Source: QNYZ01 sp964577615 (lineage in GTDB: Bacteria > Desulfobacterota > Desulfobacteria > Desulfobacterales > QNYZ01). Taken from it: a stretch of DNA of 64,000 nucleotides. The notes below the pieces were generated by a model. The model ran no database searches. It was not told the origin of the DNA and saw only the letters and a list, made by a program, of their open reading frames with translations. Below, piece after piece: positions 37,129 to 45,356 of this stretch (positions are counted from its first letter, which is position 1; each line of letters begins with the position of its first letter). The translations under genes and the position numbers were made by a program. The stretch lies in assembly GCA_964577615.1 (NCBI GenBank), contig CAZNZW010000005.1, positions 1 through 64,000 of the forward strand. The letters are read 5' to 3'.

Positions 37129-38047
37129 CCCTCAGTTACGCCCCGCCGGCCTTATCTTCGACATCAAGCGATACGCCATCAACGACGGGCCGGGCATTCG
37201 CCTGACTGTTTTCCTCAAGGGCTGCCCGCTGGCCTGCCGCTGGTGCCATAATCCCGAGGGGATTTCCTCCGCGGTTCAGAAAATGTTCAGCGCCGACAGA
37301 TGCATCGGCTGCGGCGCCTGTGTCGACGCCTGCCCGGAAAACGCCTGCACGCTGACACCGGCCGGAATTGACACGGACGCCACACGGTGTACCCGCTGTG
37401 GCCGCTGCACGGACGTCTGTCCGTCCCGGGCCACCGAGATGTCGGGCCAGGTGACCCGTGTGGGCACTGTCATGGGCTGGATCGAAAAGGAGCGCATCCT
37501 GTTTGACCAGTCCGGCGGGGGCGTCACGTTTTCCGGCGGCGAGCCGCTGATGCAGCCCGACTTTCTCATCGCGCTCCTCGATGCCTGCGGCCGGCGCCGG
37601 ATCCACCGCACCGTGGACACCACCGGCCTGGCCGACAGTGACACCCTGCTGGCCGTGGCCGCCCGCACGGATCATTTTCTCTACGATCTCAAACTGATGG
37701 ACTCCAGGCGCCACCGCCGCTGGACCGGCGTCGGCAACGAAATCATCCTCACCAACCTGACCGCCCTGGCCGCCACCGGTGCCAGTATCAACATCCGCCT
37801 GCCGCTGATCTCAGGCGTCAATGACGACGTCGAAAATGCCGAGCAGACCGCGGCCTTTGTTTCCGGCCTTTCCGGAGATAAAAAGCGCGTCAGCATCCTC
37901 CCCTACCACGCCATTGCCGCAAGCAAATATAAAAAACTGGGCACTGCATTCGATACCGGAAAAATGGCCGTGCCGGACGAAGACAAAGTAGTTCAGATCG
38001 TGGCAATTTTTGCCGACGCCGGCCTTGACGCAGTCGCCGGCGGGTAG
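37115..38047 (+). CDS. Glycyl-radical enzyme activating protein
   Basis: Encodes 310 residues. Radical SAM activase that generates the Gly radical on the enzyme encoded just upstream. CPLACRWC (C37, C41, C44) binds the SAM cluster; two further [4Fe-4S] sites are CIGCGACVDACP (C63-C73) and CTRCGRCTDVCP (C92-C102), as in activases of dehydratase-type enzymes. GGVTFSGGEPLMQPDF is the usual SAM-binding segment. It overlaps the glycyl radical enzyme gene, so the two are co-translated. Confidence 0.93.
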   Translation: MTGSDPQLRPAGLIFDIKRYAINDGPGIRLTVFLKGCPLACRWCHNPEGISSAVQKMFSADRCIGCGACVDACPENACTLTPAGIDTDATRCTRCGRCTDVCPSRATEMSGQVTRVGTVMGWIEKERILFDQSGGGVTFSGGEPLMQPDFLIALLDACGRRRIHRTVDTTGLADSDTLLAVAARTDHFLYDLKLMDSRRHRRWTGVGNEIILTNLTALAATGASINIRLPLISGVNDDVENAEQTAAFVSGLSGDKKRVSILPYHAIAASKYKKLGTAFDTGKMAVPDEDKVVQIVAIFADAGLDAVAGG

Positions 38048-38223
38048 AGGCGCCGCCGAGGTTGAACCGGCACTGATTTCAAACTGAATTTTCAAGGTCA
38101 ATCGTCCGTCCCGTAAATCCACACGTTTTTACAATAAAAATACATACACAGCTGTCGACAACATGCCATAAAAATTATGAAAATAACAATTCATGGAAGG
38201 GCCACCGGCGGGAAATATTATTA

Positions 38224-38252
38224 TTGACAGGCTATCCGTCATTTCGTATGAG
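38224..38252 (+). promoter_or_regulatory. Sigma70-type promoter for the repeat/peptidoglycan-binding protein
   Basis: TTGACA (38224-38229), a 17-base spacer and TATGAG (38247-38252). The predicted start near 38259 gives a leader of about 105 bases. Confidence 0.55.
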
Positions 38253-38316
38253 TTATCAACATAATAATTGATGTACCGGTCAAAAACGGATCAGTACGCC
38301 AATTATGAAATCAGGT

Positions 38317-38336
38317 GGCCCTCACGGGCTTTTTTT
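38317..38336 (+). terminator. Terminator-like hairpin inside the leader
   Basis: GCCC-TCAC-GGGC followed by seven T, between the promoter and the ribosome site of the gene at 38366. The stem is only four to five base pairs, so it may attenuate rather than stop transcription. Confidence 0.35.
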
Positions 38337-38365
38337 AGACACAAATCAAGGAAAAGGAAACGGAA

Positions 38366-39322
38366 ATGAAACTCATCTGCAGAACCTCGATCGCCCTGTC
38401 TCTATTTTTCATTTTTATTCTAACTTCATCCGCCTGGGCACAGGACCAGGGCGCCAGTCTTTTTCCGCCCAATGCCGAACCGGGAAAATGTTATGCCAAA
38501 GTTCTGGTTCCGGCCACTTTCAAAACAATTTCCGAAGAAATTGTAAAACGGGAGGCTTCGGAAAAAATCGAGCCTGTCCCGGCCGTTTTTGAATGGGTTG
38601 ACAAAAAAGTAACCGTAAAGGATGCAACGGAAAAATTAGAAATTATTCCCGCGGTTTATGAGACGGTGGAAGAAAAAATCGAAGTGGTTCCGGCCTCATT
38701 TAAACTGGAAACCACAAAACCTGTCTATGAAACGGTTGATGTAAAAGTACTTGACAAGCCGGCCCGTACTGAATGGAAAAAGGGAAATGGCCTGCTGGAC
38801 AAGATTGACCACGCCACGGGCGACATTATGTGTCTTGTTAATGTCCCGGCTACTTACAAGATTGTTAAAAAACAGGTTCTTAAAACCCCCGCCATGGTCA
38901 AGAAAGTCGAAATTCCGGCACAATACAAAATCATCAAGCACCGCATTGTTAAGAAGCCTGCCGAAATAAAGAAAGTCGCCATACCCGCTGAATACAAAAC
39001 GATTAAAGTGAAAAAACTGGTAACACCGGCAAAAGAAGTACGAACGCCCATCCCCGAAGAACGCCAGGTCGTTACCAAACGTGTCAAAGAAAGCGATGAG
39101 AGAATGTCCTGGCAGCCGGTTCTCTGCCAGACCAATATGACCACAAGCGTGATCAAAAAAATACAGTCCGCCCTGGCTGACAAGGGGTTTGATCCGGGTC
39201 CGGTTGACGGCGCACTGGGAAGAGGCACGCTCAAGGCGCTTGACAGTTTCCAGAAGAAAAATGGTCTGGCCACCGGTGGTTTGACTTACGAATCACTCAA
39301 ATCGCTGGCCGTGATGGAATAA
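38366..39322 (+). CDS. Exported repeat protein with peptidoglycan-binding domain
   Basis: Encodes 318 residues. A signal peptide (SIALSLFFIFILTSSAWA) precedes the mature protein. Residues 45-245 carry about seven short repeats of the form [VI]PA-x-[FY]-K/E-x-[IV] followed by a Val/Lys-rich strand, roughly 20-25 residues each, with a two-Cys insert (C40 region and DIMCLVN). The last 65 residues (VIKKIQSALADKGFDPGPVD, LKALDSFQKKNGL) are a peptidoglycan-binding domain of the PG_binding_1 type. It is therefore likely to sit in the periplasm bound to the wall, with a beta-rich stalk. The repeat family is not one I can name. It has its own promoter and a strong terminator. Confidence 0.75.
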   Translation: MKLICRTSIALSLFFIFILTSSAWAQDQGASLFPPNAEPGKCYAKVLVPATFKTISEEIVKREASEKIEPVPAVFEWVDKKVTVKDATEKLEIIPAVYETVEEKIEVVPASFKLETTKPVYETVDVKVLDKPARTEWKKGNGLLDKIDHATGDIMCLVNVPATYKIVKKQVLKTPAMVKKVEIPAQYKIIKHRIVKKPAEIKKVAIPAEYKTIKVKKLVTPAKEVRTPIPEERQVVTKRVKESDERMSWQPVLCQTNMTTSVIKKIQSALADKGFDPGPVDGALGRGTLKALDSFQKKNGLATGGLTYESLKSLAVME

Positions 39323-39387
39323 TCAAGATCCCCTCTGAGAACTGCCCGTGAGCAGTTTTACCTGGGAAAAGCTGTGACTGCTAAAAG

Positions 39388-39421
39388 GGCGTCGGAGAAA
39401 AAATTCTCCGGCGCCTTTTTT
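39388..39421 (+). terminator. Intrinsic terminator after the repeat protein gene
   Basis: A 12-base-pair stem (GGCGTCGGAGAA with TTCTCCGGCGCC, one G-T pair) closes on AAAA and is followed by six T. Confidence 0.85.
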
Positions 39422-39773
39422 ACTGCCGGGTTCGGCAGCAATACGCCATGACAGGATACCACCACTCTAATGCCATCTGATTTGTCCTAAAATCCACCTT
39501 CCTGGAATCGTAAACCGAATAGAGCTCTAACCGTTTAGGTTTCCATTAATCACGTTCAATCTTTCCGGTTCGCCGCCGGCCCCGATACCATCTCTGCCCG
39601 CACAAGCGTTCAATTCCGCTGTCTGCAGCGGTCACCCATATTCATCGGGTCATTTTCCGGGGACAACACCCAATTGCACATTGGGATAATTTCTTTGAAT
39701 AATATCGGCATTTGGTGTATGACTCGGTACCATTATCTTCATCTTCCATTAATCTGAATTAAAGTGAAAACAT
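39422..39773 (+). other. Intergenic region before the ACP gene
   Basis: About 350 bases without a gene. It contains a REP-like palindrome at 39657-39690. A weak promoter-like pair TTGGTG and TATCTT, 16 bases apart, lies near 39710-39740. Nothing else is recognisable. Confidence 0.45.
39657..39690. repeat. REP-like palindromic element, copy 2
   Basis: CCGGGGACAACACCCAATTG, followed by a hairpin CCCAAT-tgcac-ATTGGG (39669-39685). It shares the GGGACAACA...CCCAATTGC core with 30173-30204. Confidence 0.4.
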
Positions 39774-40031
39774 ATGGATAGAAGCACCATACGCAATAAA
39801 ATACTGGCCATATTCAACGATGAATTTGAAATCGCCGACCCCGGTCTGGAAGACGATCTACGGGAAATTCATGGATTTGACAGCATTGATGCCATTGAGT
39901 TGCTCCGGGAGATCGAAATCATGCTGGATTCCGAACTGACCCGGGACGAGAAAAAAATGGCCATGGAAATCCGCACCATTAACCAGATCTGCGATTACGT
40001 CGCGTCACTGGCGGCGGCCCGGAATAAATGA
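39774..40031 (+). CDS. Acyl carrier protein
   Basis: Encodes 85 residues, acidic and helical. The phosphopantetheine Ser is S37 in GFDSIDAIELL. The site is DSID and not the DSLD of primary AcpP, which fits a dedicated carrier. The ATG has only a weak ribosome site. Its stop overlaps the start of the ketoacyl synthase (ATGA), so carrier and synthase are co-translated. It heads a five-gene lipid-type cluster and would carry the acyl chain handled by the neighbours. Confidence 0.9.
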   Translation: MDRSTIRNKILAIFNDEFEIADPGLEDDLREIHGFDSIDAIELLREIEIMLDSELTRDEKKMAMEIRTINQICDYVASLAAARNK

Positions 40032-41269
40032 TGCCGACACGACGGGTGGTAATTACGGCGGCTTCGGCAATAACGCCCATCGGTCATGGCCGGGACGATA
40101 TCATCCGGAGCCTGACCCAGGGGATTTCCGGCGTTAAAAAAATCAAACCGGATGATTTGCTGACCGATAAAGTGGAAGCCGGCGTATTCGGCACGGTCGA
40201 TTATGACATCCCTTTTGATTTTGAGCGCCGATACCGCAAAACCATGGGGCCGGTCGCGTTTTACGCCTGCCAGGTAGCCAAAGAAGTCCTTGCCGCTTCA
40301 CAGCTGGACCAATCGTTTACGACCTCGGGCCGTCTCGGCGTGGCTTTTGGATCGATCCATGGCAGCCCGGGTGTCCAGCGCAATATTTACAAGAATTTTT
40401 ATACCCGGGACGGTGCCGGCTATTCATCCATCGGCGCAGTGGACTATCTCAAATCCATGGTCCACACCACGGCGGTCAACATCACCCGCATGTTCGGTAT
40501 CACCGGCCGGGTGATTTCGTCAGGCACGGCATGCACCACCAGCACCCAGTCCATTGGATTTGGCTATGAAGCGGTTAAATTCGGTCTGGCCGATGCCATG
40601 CTCTGCGGCGGCGCGGATGAATACGATACGACCACGGTGGCCGTATTTGATAATCTGCTGGCCTGTTCCACCGAATTTAACGACCAGCCCCATCTGACCC
40701 CGCGGCCTTTTGATACAGATCGCGACGGCCTGGTCGTGGGTGAAGGGGCCGCGGCCGTCATGCTTGAAACCCTGGACAGCGCCCGGAAACGCGGCGCCCC
40801 GATTCTCGGAGAAATCATCGGCTTTGCCTGCAACAACAACGGCGGGGACATGATTCTGCCCAACAAGAACGGGATGACGGCAGTGATCAGGCAGGCCCTG
40901 GACACCGCCGAAATACCTCCTGAGGCAGTGGATTATATCAGCGCCCATGCCACTGCCACAAAAATGGGCGATATCATCGAGTCCCAGGCCATCGCCAAAA
41001 TATTCGGCCCCCGCCCCATGGTGACGGGGTTAAAAAGCTATATGGGGCATACCATGGCGGCCTGCGGGGCCATTGAAACCGTGATGACGCTTTATATGAT
41101 GGCCGAAGGGTTTGTTGCGCCCACCCTGAATCTCAAACAGGTGGACGAGCGCTGTGCGGATATCGGGCATGTGACCGCACTGAAAGAAAAAAGCATCCGC
41201 ATTGCCCAGATTCAAAACTTCGCTTTTGGCGGGGTCAACACGGCCCTGATCATCCGGCGGCCGGAATAA
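40028..41269 (+). CDS. Beta-ketoacyl-ACP synthase of the lipid-type cluster
   Basis: Encodes 413 residues. Condensing enzyme with catalytic C169 in SSGTACTTST, H307 in SAHATATKMGD, and K336/H341 in KSYMGHTMAACG. The first His motif reads HATAT where FabF enzymes have HGTGT, and the Cys motif is TACTT and not ACASG, so it is a divergent KAS, closer to specialised synthases than to FabF. It works with the ACP encoded just upstream. No ketoreductase or dehydratase is in the cluster, so it may use acyl intermediates from primary metabolism. Confidence 0.87.
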   Translation: MMPTRRVVITAASAITPIGHGRDDIIRSLTQGISGVKKIKPDDLLTDKVEAGVFGTVDYDIPFDFERRYRKTMGPVAFYACQVAKEVLAASQLDQSFTTSGRLGVAFGSIHGSPGVQRNIYKNFYTRDGAGYSSIGAVDYLKSMVHTTAVNITRMFGITGRVISSGTACTTSTQSIGFGYEAVKFGLADAMLCGGADEYDTTTVAVFDNLLACSTEFNDQPHLTPRPFDTDRDGLVVGEGAAAVMLETLDSARKRGAPILGEIIGFACNNNGGDMILPNKNGMTAVIRQALDTAEIPPEAVDYISAHATATKMGDIIESQAIAKIFGPRPMVTGLKSYMGHTMAACGAIETVMTLYMMAEGFVAPTLNLKQVDERCADIGHVTALKEKSIRIAQIQNFAFGGVNTALIIRRPE

Positions 41270-41284
41270 ACCGGCAGGCCAGCC

Positions 41285-42061
41285 ATGCGACACATGTCCC
41301 CCGCGATGAAACGAACCTTTGATATCATGGCCACATTTTGCCTGTGGCTCTATTTCACCCTGGGCTACGTGCTGATCTTTTTTCCGGCTTACTTTATTGC
41401 CTCATTTCTGGCCACCGACCGGGAAAAAATGTTTCAGCACCTGAACCACCTTTTCTTCAAGGGGTTTTTCGCCCTGGCCCGCCGGGTGATTCCCGGTTTC
41501 GAATGGCGAATTGACCCGTCTGTTGCCCGGTTGCGCGGTGCGGTGATTATCAGCAACCACGTATCGTATTTCGATGCACTGTTGCTGATCGCTCTGTTCA
41601 AACGCCAGAAAACCATCGTCAAAAGTGACTTCTTCTCTTTCCCGTTTCTGGGCTGGAACCTGAAGTGTTCCGGCTACCTGCCGTCAACAGCCACCGGCGA
41701 CTATACCGAGCTGGTCTACCGGGGTATTACCACCATGGCTGATTATCTGGCGGCCGGCGGCAATCTTTTTGTCTTCCCCGAGGGGACCCGCCGCCGCACC
41801 GGAAAACCGGGCCGTTTCAACAAAGGAGCATTCCGAATCGCCCGAAAATGTCACGCGCCGGTCGAGATCGTTGAAATCCGCAACACAGACCGCCTCTTCC
41901 CGCCCGGCCGGGCGCTTCTGAACACCTGCGTCACCAACCGCATTACGGTAACGCACAAGGGAAGCATGGCGCCTGCCCGGGGGAAGGGAAAAATATCAAC
42001 CGCAGATCTGATACAGCGCGCCCGTCGTATCTTTGCAAACGGTCAAACCGATACCGAATAA
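41285..42061 (+). CDS. PlsC-type lysophospholipid acyltransferase
   Basis: Encodes 258 residues. HX4D catalytic motif in NHVSYFD (H92, D97) and FPEGTR at residues 164-169, the acyl acceptor site. One or two N-terminal membrane helices (TFCLWLYFTLGYVLIFFPAYF) anchor it to the inner membrane. It transfers an acyl chain, probably from the neighbouring ACP, to a glycerol phosphate or similar lipid. That would move the product of this cluster into a membrane lipid. It lies 15 bases after the synthase gene. Confidence 0.9.
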   Translation: MRHMSPAMKRTFDIMATFCLWLYFTLGYVLIFFPAYFIASFLATDREKMFQHLNHLFFKGFFALARRVIPGFEWRIDPSVARLRGAVIISNHVSYFDALLLIALFKRQKTIVKSDFFSFPFLGWNLKCSGYLPSTATGDYTELVYRGITTMADYLAAGGNLFVFPEGTRRRTGKPGRFNKGAFRIARKCHAPVEIVEIRNTDRLFPPGRALLNTCVTNRITVTHKGSMAPARGKGKISTADLIQRARRIFANGQTDTE

Positions 42062-42071
42062 AGGAAAAATG

Positions 42072-43622
42072 ATGCCCCTGTCCTCTCCCGGTCAGCCAGC
42101 CCCCTGCCGCCCCTTGCGGATCTATATGATCGCCCCCCGGACGCCGGGAAGCTTCTGGAACATGCAGGGAACCCTGGATGCCGTCGGCGTTAAATCGCTG
42201 ATGCCGTGCATCGCCCTGTCCACGCTGATCAGCCTGACGCCGCCGGATATACCCGTTGTCTACCACTATTGCGATGAAAACATATCGGCTGTCGACTGGG
42301 ATCTTCCCTGTGATCTGGTCGCCATTTCCGGGTTCACCCTGCACGCGGACCGAATTGCCCGCTTGTCCCGGGCTTTTGGTGCCCGGGGAATTCCCGTCGC
42401 GATAGGGGGCGCCTTTGCCACTCTGGACACCGACCTGGCCCGGCCCCTGGCCGATCACCTTTTTGTGGGGGAGGCCGAATACACCTGGCCCGAATTTTTA
42501 AAAGATTTTTCCGCCCACAGGGCCAGACCGGTTTATACCCAGAAAAGTTTTGTTGATATCAATGCCAGCCCACCACCAAACTGGTCCTTTATCAACGGCC
42601 GTGACTATCTGTACATGACGGTTCAAACCGCCCGGGGATGTCCCAACCGGTGTGATTTCTGCGACGCAGTTCGGTTGATCGGCAACCGGCATCGACGCAA
42701 ACCGGTTGACCAGGTAATCATCGAAGTAGACAACGCCTACAAAGCCGGCTGCGAAGTGATCTTCTTTTCTGATGACAATTTCATGGTGAGCCGGCGCTAC
42801 ACTGAAACACTGCTTCACCGGCTGATCGAATGGAACGCGGCCCTTCCCCACCCGGTGCAGTTTTCCTGCCAGACCGATGTACGCATTACCGACGACGAAA
42901 AGTTACTCCGGTTAATGGCCGACGCCCGCTTTGCGGCGGTTTTTCTCGGTATCGAGAGCCTGCGCCGGGCGTGTCTCGAAGAAATTAACAAAGGCCATCT
43001 GCACCGACCGGACCTGGCTGATCGTATCCGCCGCATGGCGCACTATGGGCTGCTTCCGTTTATCGGTCTCATCGTCGGATTCGATGCAGATGATGACGAT
43101 ACCTTTGATGAAATTGAAAATTTTCTCATCGACACCGGGGTTCCCACGGTTTCCATCAGCGTACTCAATGCGCCGGAAGGCACGCCCCTGCACCAGCGGC
43201 TGCTTTCCCGGAACCGCATCGACGACCAATTTGCCGGTGTGTGGCATTTCTCCACCAATATTGTACCGGTCAAGGGCAGCCGGAGACACCTGCTCCAGAA
43301 ACACCGCCGGCTATTCTCGCGCCTGTACGATCCCCGGCACTTTGAGGCCCGGACGCTGCACTGGCTGCAACAGATCCGCTACTTCCCCTCTGCCTACACC
43401 CAGAAGAGAAAAGCCGGCACCAATATACTGAAAATTGCCCGGATCATCCGGCATTACACTTTCTGCGTCCCCGCGCCGGTCCGGCGGCAGTTTTTCAGTA
43501 TTCTTCGCAAAACCTGGCAGATCGATCCCCGACTGATCCGGAAAGTGATAACCATCATGACGCAATACTGTCACTATTACACCTTTGTCACCGCCGACAG
43601 CTATCAGGAGGACAGACATTAA
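42072..43622 (+). CDS. B12-binding-domain radical SAM protein of the lipid-type cluster
   Basis: Encodes 516 residues from the second of two adjacent ATGs (AAGGA six bases upstream). Residues 15-140 form a cobalamin-type domain (LVAISGFTLHADRIARL, AIGGAFATLD). The radical SAM cluster motif is CPNRCDFC (about C190, C194, C197), and the C-terminal region with NAPEGTPLHQRL resembles the DUF4070 tail seen in lipid- and hopanoid-type radical SAM enzymes. It probably alters unactivated carbons of the acyl chain, by methylation or ring or bond formation. Its stop lies inside the start region of the desaturase-like gene. Confidence 0.87.
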   Translation: MPLSSPGQPAPCRPLRIYMIAPRTPGSFWNMQGTLDAVGVKSLMPCIALSTLISLTPPDIPVVYHYCDENISAVDWDLPCDLVAISGFTLHADRIARLSRAFGARGIPVAIGGAFATLDTDLARPLADHLFVGEAEYTWPEFLKDFSAHRARPVYTQKSFVDINASPPPNWSFINGRDYLYMTVQTARGCPNRCDFCDAVRLIGNRHRRKPVDQVIIEVDNAYKAGCEVIFFSDDNFMVSRRYTETLLHRLIEWNAALPHPVQFSCQTDVRITDDEKLLRLMADARFAAVFLGIESLRRACLEEINKGHLHRPDLADRIRRMAHYGLLPFIGLIVGFDADDDDTFDEIENFLIDTGVPTVSISVLNAPEGTPLHQRLLSRNRIDDQFAGVWHFSTNIVPVKGSRRHLLQKHRRLFSRLYDPRHFEARTLHWLQQIRYFPSAYTQKRKAGTNILKIARIIRHYTFCVPAPVRRQFFSILRKTWQIDPRLIRKVITIMTQYCHYYTFVTADSYQEDRH

Positions 43623-43629
43623 CTCGCCC

Positions 43630-45105
43630 GTGGACAAAAAACATCACACCCTCATCATCGGCGGCGGCGTCGGCGGGCTGAGCATGGGGATCATCCTGGC
43701 GACGCTCGGGTACCCCGTCACCCTGATCGAGAAAAACCAGCAGGCCGGCGGGATGATGCGCAGCTATTCCCGCAGGGGCATCGACTGCGATATCGGCGTT
43801 CACTACCTGGGCGCCCTGGGCAGGGGGCAGGCCCTGCGGCGCTGCTTTGATTTTTTAGATGTCACGGCCGACATTCCCCTGACACGGATGGGATCGGCCG
43901 GCATTATCGATCGATACATCATCCGCCACCCGGAAAACGGCCCGGAAGTTTTTGACCTTCCCGAAGGGTTCAATGCCTATGCCGAAAACCTGAAAACCGC
44001 TTTTCCATCGGAAACCCGGGCCATTGACGCATTTATGGTCCTTTTGCGACAATCTGCGGGGCACCTGGATGATCTCAGTCTGCTTTACGATAATCTGTCC
44101 ATGAATATCCTGATTGATCAGGCGGAGCCGTTGAAAACCGTCTTCGACCGGCTGGGATTTTCAAAGGGCTTGCGGTCAGTCATCGGGGTACCGGCATACT
44201 GGATTGGCGTTCCGGCCGACCGCTGCCCCCTGTTTCTTCACAACATGACCCTGGCGAGCTACCTTTTTTCAGCCTGGCGCCTGACAGAATCCGGCACCCG
44301 GATGGCCGATGCCTTTGCCAGCCGTTTCAAATCGCTGGGGGGAAGGATAATCACCGGCCACGCCGTGCGCCGGCTGCGGGTAAAAGATGGCCGCGTGGCC
44401 GGGATACGGCTCGATGACGACAAAGTAATTGACGCGGCACAGGTGGTTTCGACGGTTCACCCCAGATTACTCATTGACATGCTCAACGCCGAGACCGTCA
44501 AGCCTTCCTACCGTAAACGGATCCGACGTCTGGAAGACACCCCCGGCTTTTTCTGCGTCCATGCCCGCATTGATGCCGGCGCTCACAAGGCAATTCCTCA
44601 CAACCTTTTTTACCTGGATATGCAGGCCGCCGGCCCGGGGACCCGCTCCATGTTTATTCAACTGCGGAGAACCGATCAGCCCCGATGGCACCGTCTGACC
44701 CTCCTCGGCGACGGAAGAGCCCGACTCTGGGCGCCATGGGAAGAGACCACCAGCCGTCGACGGGGAGATCACTATCTGGCAGTGAAAGACCGGGAGGCTG
44801 AAAAAATGATCCGCCGGGCCGAAAAGATCGTCGGCCCCTTTAAATCCCTGACACTGCTCGACACCTATACGCCCCTGACGATCCGGGACTGGGTGGGCAG
44901 CCCCGACGGATCGGCCTACGGCATCATGAAATCGAGCAATCAGCTTCTGTCCACGGCCCTGCTTAACCGCTCGGCAATCAAGGGCCTGTTCCTGGCCGGT
45001 CAAAGTGTGCTGGCACCGGGCATATTGGGCACGATCCTCGGCTCTTTTGTGACGGCCCGGTTCATTATCGGCCCCGACCGCTTCAGACGCCGCATCACCC
45101 TGTGA
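43630..45105 (+). CDS. Phytoene desaturase-like FAD oxidoreductase
   Basis: Encodes 491 residues from a GTG at 43630. The dinucleotide motif IIGGGVGGLSMGIILATLG with EKNQQAGG at the N-terminus and LFLAGQSVLAPGILGTILGS near the end are the CrtI/phytoene desaturase/isomerase family pattern. These enzymes desaturate or isomerise polyunsaturated chains. AGGAGG (43606-43611) is 18 bases from the GTG but exactly six from an in-frame ATT at 43618, which overlaps the upstream TAA. No phytoene synthase is nearby, so the substrate is probably an acyl chain made by the ACP/KAS of this cluster and not a carotenoid. Confidence 0.85.
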   Translation: MDKKHHTLIIGGGVGGLSMGIILATLGYPVTLIEKNQQAGGMMRSYSRRGIDCDIGVHYLGALGRGQALRRCFDFLDVTADIPLTRMGSAGIIDRYIIRHPENGPEVFDLPEGFNAYAENLKTAFPSETRAIDAFMVLLRQSAGHLDDLSLLYDNLSMNILIDQAEPLKTVFDRLGFSKGLRSVIGVPAYWIGVPADRCPLFLHNMTLASYLFSAWRLTESGTRMADAFASRFKSLGGRIITGHAVRRLRVKDGRVAGIRLDDDKVIDAAQVVSTVHPRLLIDMLNAETVKPSYRKRIRRLEDTPGFFCVHARIDAGAHKAIPHNLFYLDMQAAGPGTRSMFIQLRRTDQPRWHRLTLLGDGRARLWAPWEETTSRRRGDHYLAVKDREAEKMIRRAEKIVGPFKSLTLLDTYTPLTIRDWVGSPDGSAYGIMKSSNQLLSTALLNRSAIKGLFLAGQSVLAPGILGTILGSFVTARFIIGPDRFRRRITL

Positions 45106-45163
45106 ATGTCACTCCCGCCGGAAAGCTGGCCGAATTATTTAACATCCCGCTGTCAGAAAGAGC

Positions 45164-45192
45164 TTGACAAAGAAAAGATTACCCGATAGGTG
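45164..45192 (+). promoter_or_regulatory. Probable promoter of the ilv operon
   Basis: TTGACA (45164-45169) with a 17-base spacer to a weak TAGGTG. The leader peptide starts about 45 bases beyond the predicted transcription start. Confidence 0.4.
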
Positions 45193-45243
45193 CTTGTTCA
45201 ATACCGACACGTAAACGTCCAAAAGAACAGAACAGTCAGACAT

Positions 45244-45330
45244 ATGATTCAACTGATCGCCATTATCAGCCTTATTATTCTTATTCTCGTCGCAGGTATT
45301 ATTCCCTGCGGCGAGACCCGGGGCGGATAA
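45244..45330 (+). CDS. ilvL: ilv operon leader peptide
   Basis: Encodes 28 residues starting MIQLIAIISLIILILVAG and ending before TAA at 45328-45330. Fourteen of the 28 are branched-chain residues (nine Ile, four Leu, one Val), the hallmark of an attenuation leader. Stalling at the Ile/Leu codons when charged tRNA is scarce leaves 45320-45333 free to pair with the terminator arm. When amino acids are plentiful the ribosome reaches the stop codon, covers that segment and the terminator forms. It is too short for most gene finders. Confidence 0.8.
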   Translation: MIQLIAIISLIILILVAGIIPCGETRGG

Positions 45331-45333
45331 TGG
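45320..45333 (+). promoter_or_regulatory. Antiterminator arm of the ilv attenuator
   Basis: GGGGCGGATAATGG can pair over 14 bases, with two G-T wobbles, with CCGTTATCTGCCCC at 45360-45373, the 5' arm and loop of the terminator. It overlaps the leader stop codon. Confidence 0.7.
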
Positions 45334-45356
45334 CCTGATTTAACCAGAATCTTTAA

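Larger units (their letters stand above)
38048..38365 (+). other. Intergenic region with promoter and leader
   Basis: About 318 bases. No gene. It holds a promoter at 38224-38252 and a short terminator-like hairpin at 38317-38336, both pointing to the repeat protein gene. The rest is AT-rich and shows nothing recognisable. Confidence 0.5.

Noticed and set aside
38260..38340. Leader before the repeat protein as a known riboswitch
   Set aside because: No match to the conserved cores of riboswitch classes I can recall; only a short hairpin is visible.
43630..45105. Carotenoid pathway gene
   Set aside because: No phytoene synthase, GGPP synthase or cyclase nearby; the neighbours are acyl-chain enzymes.
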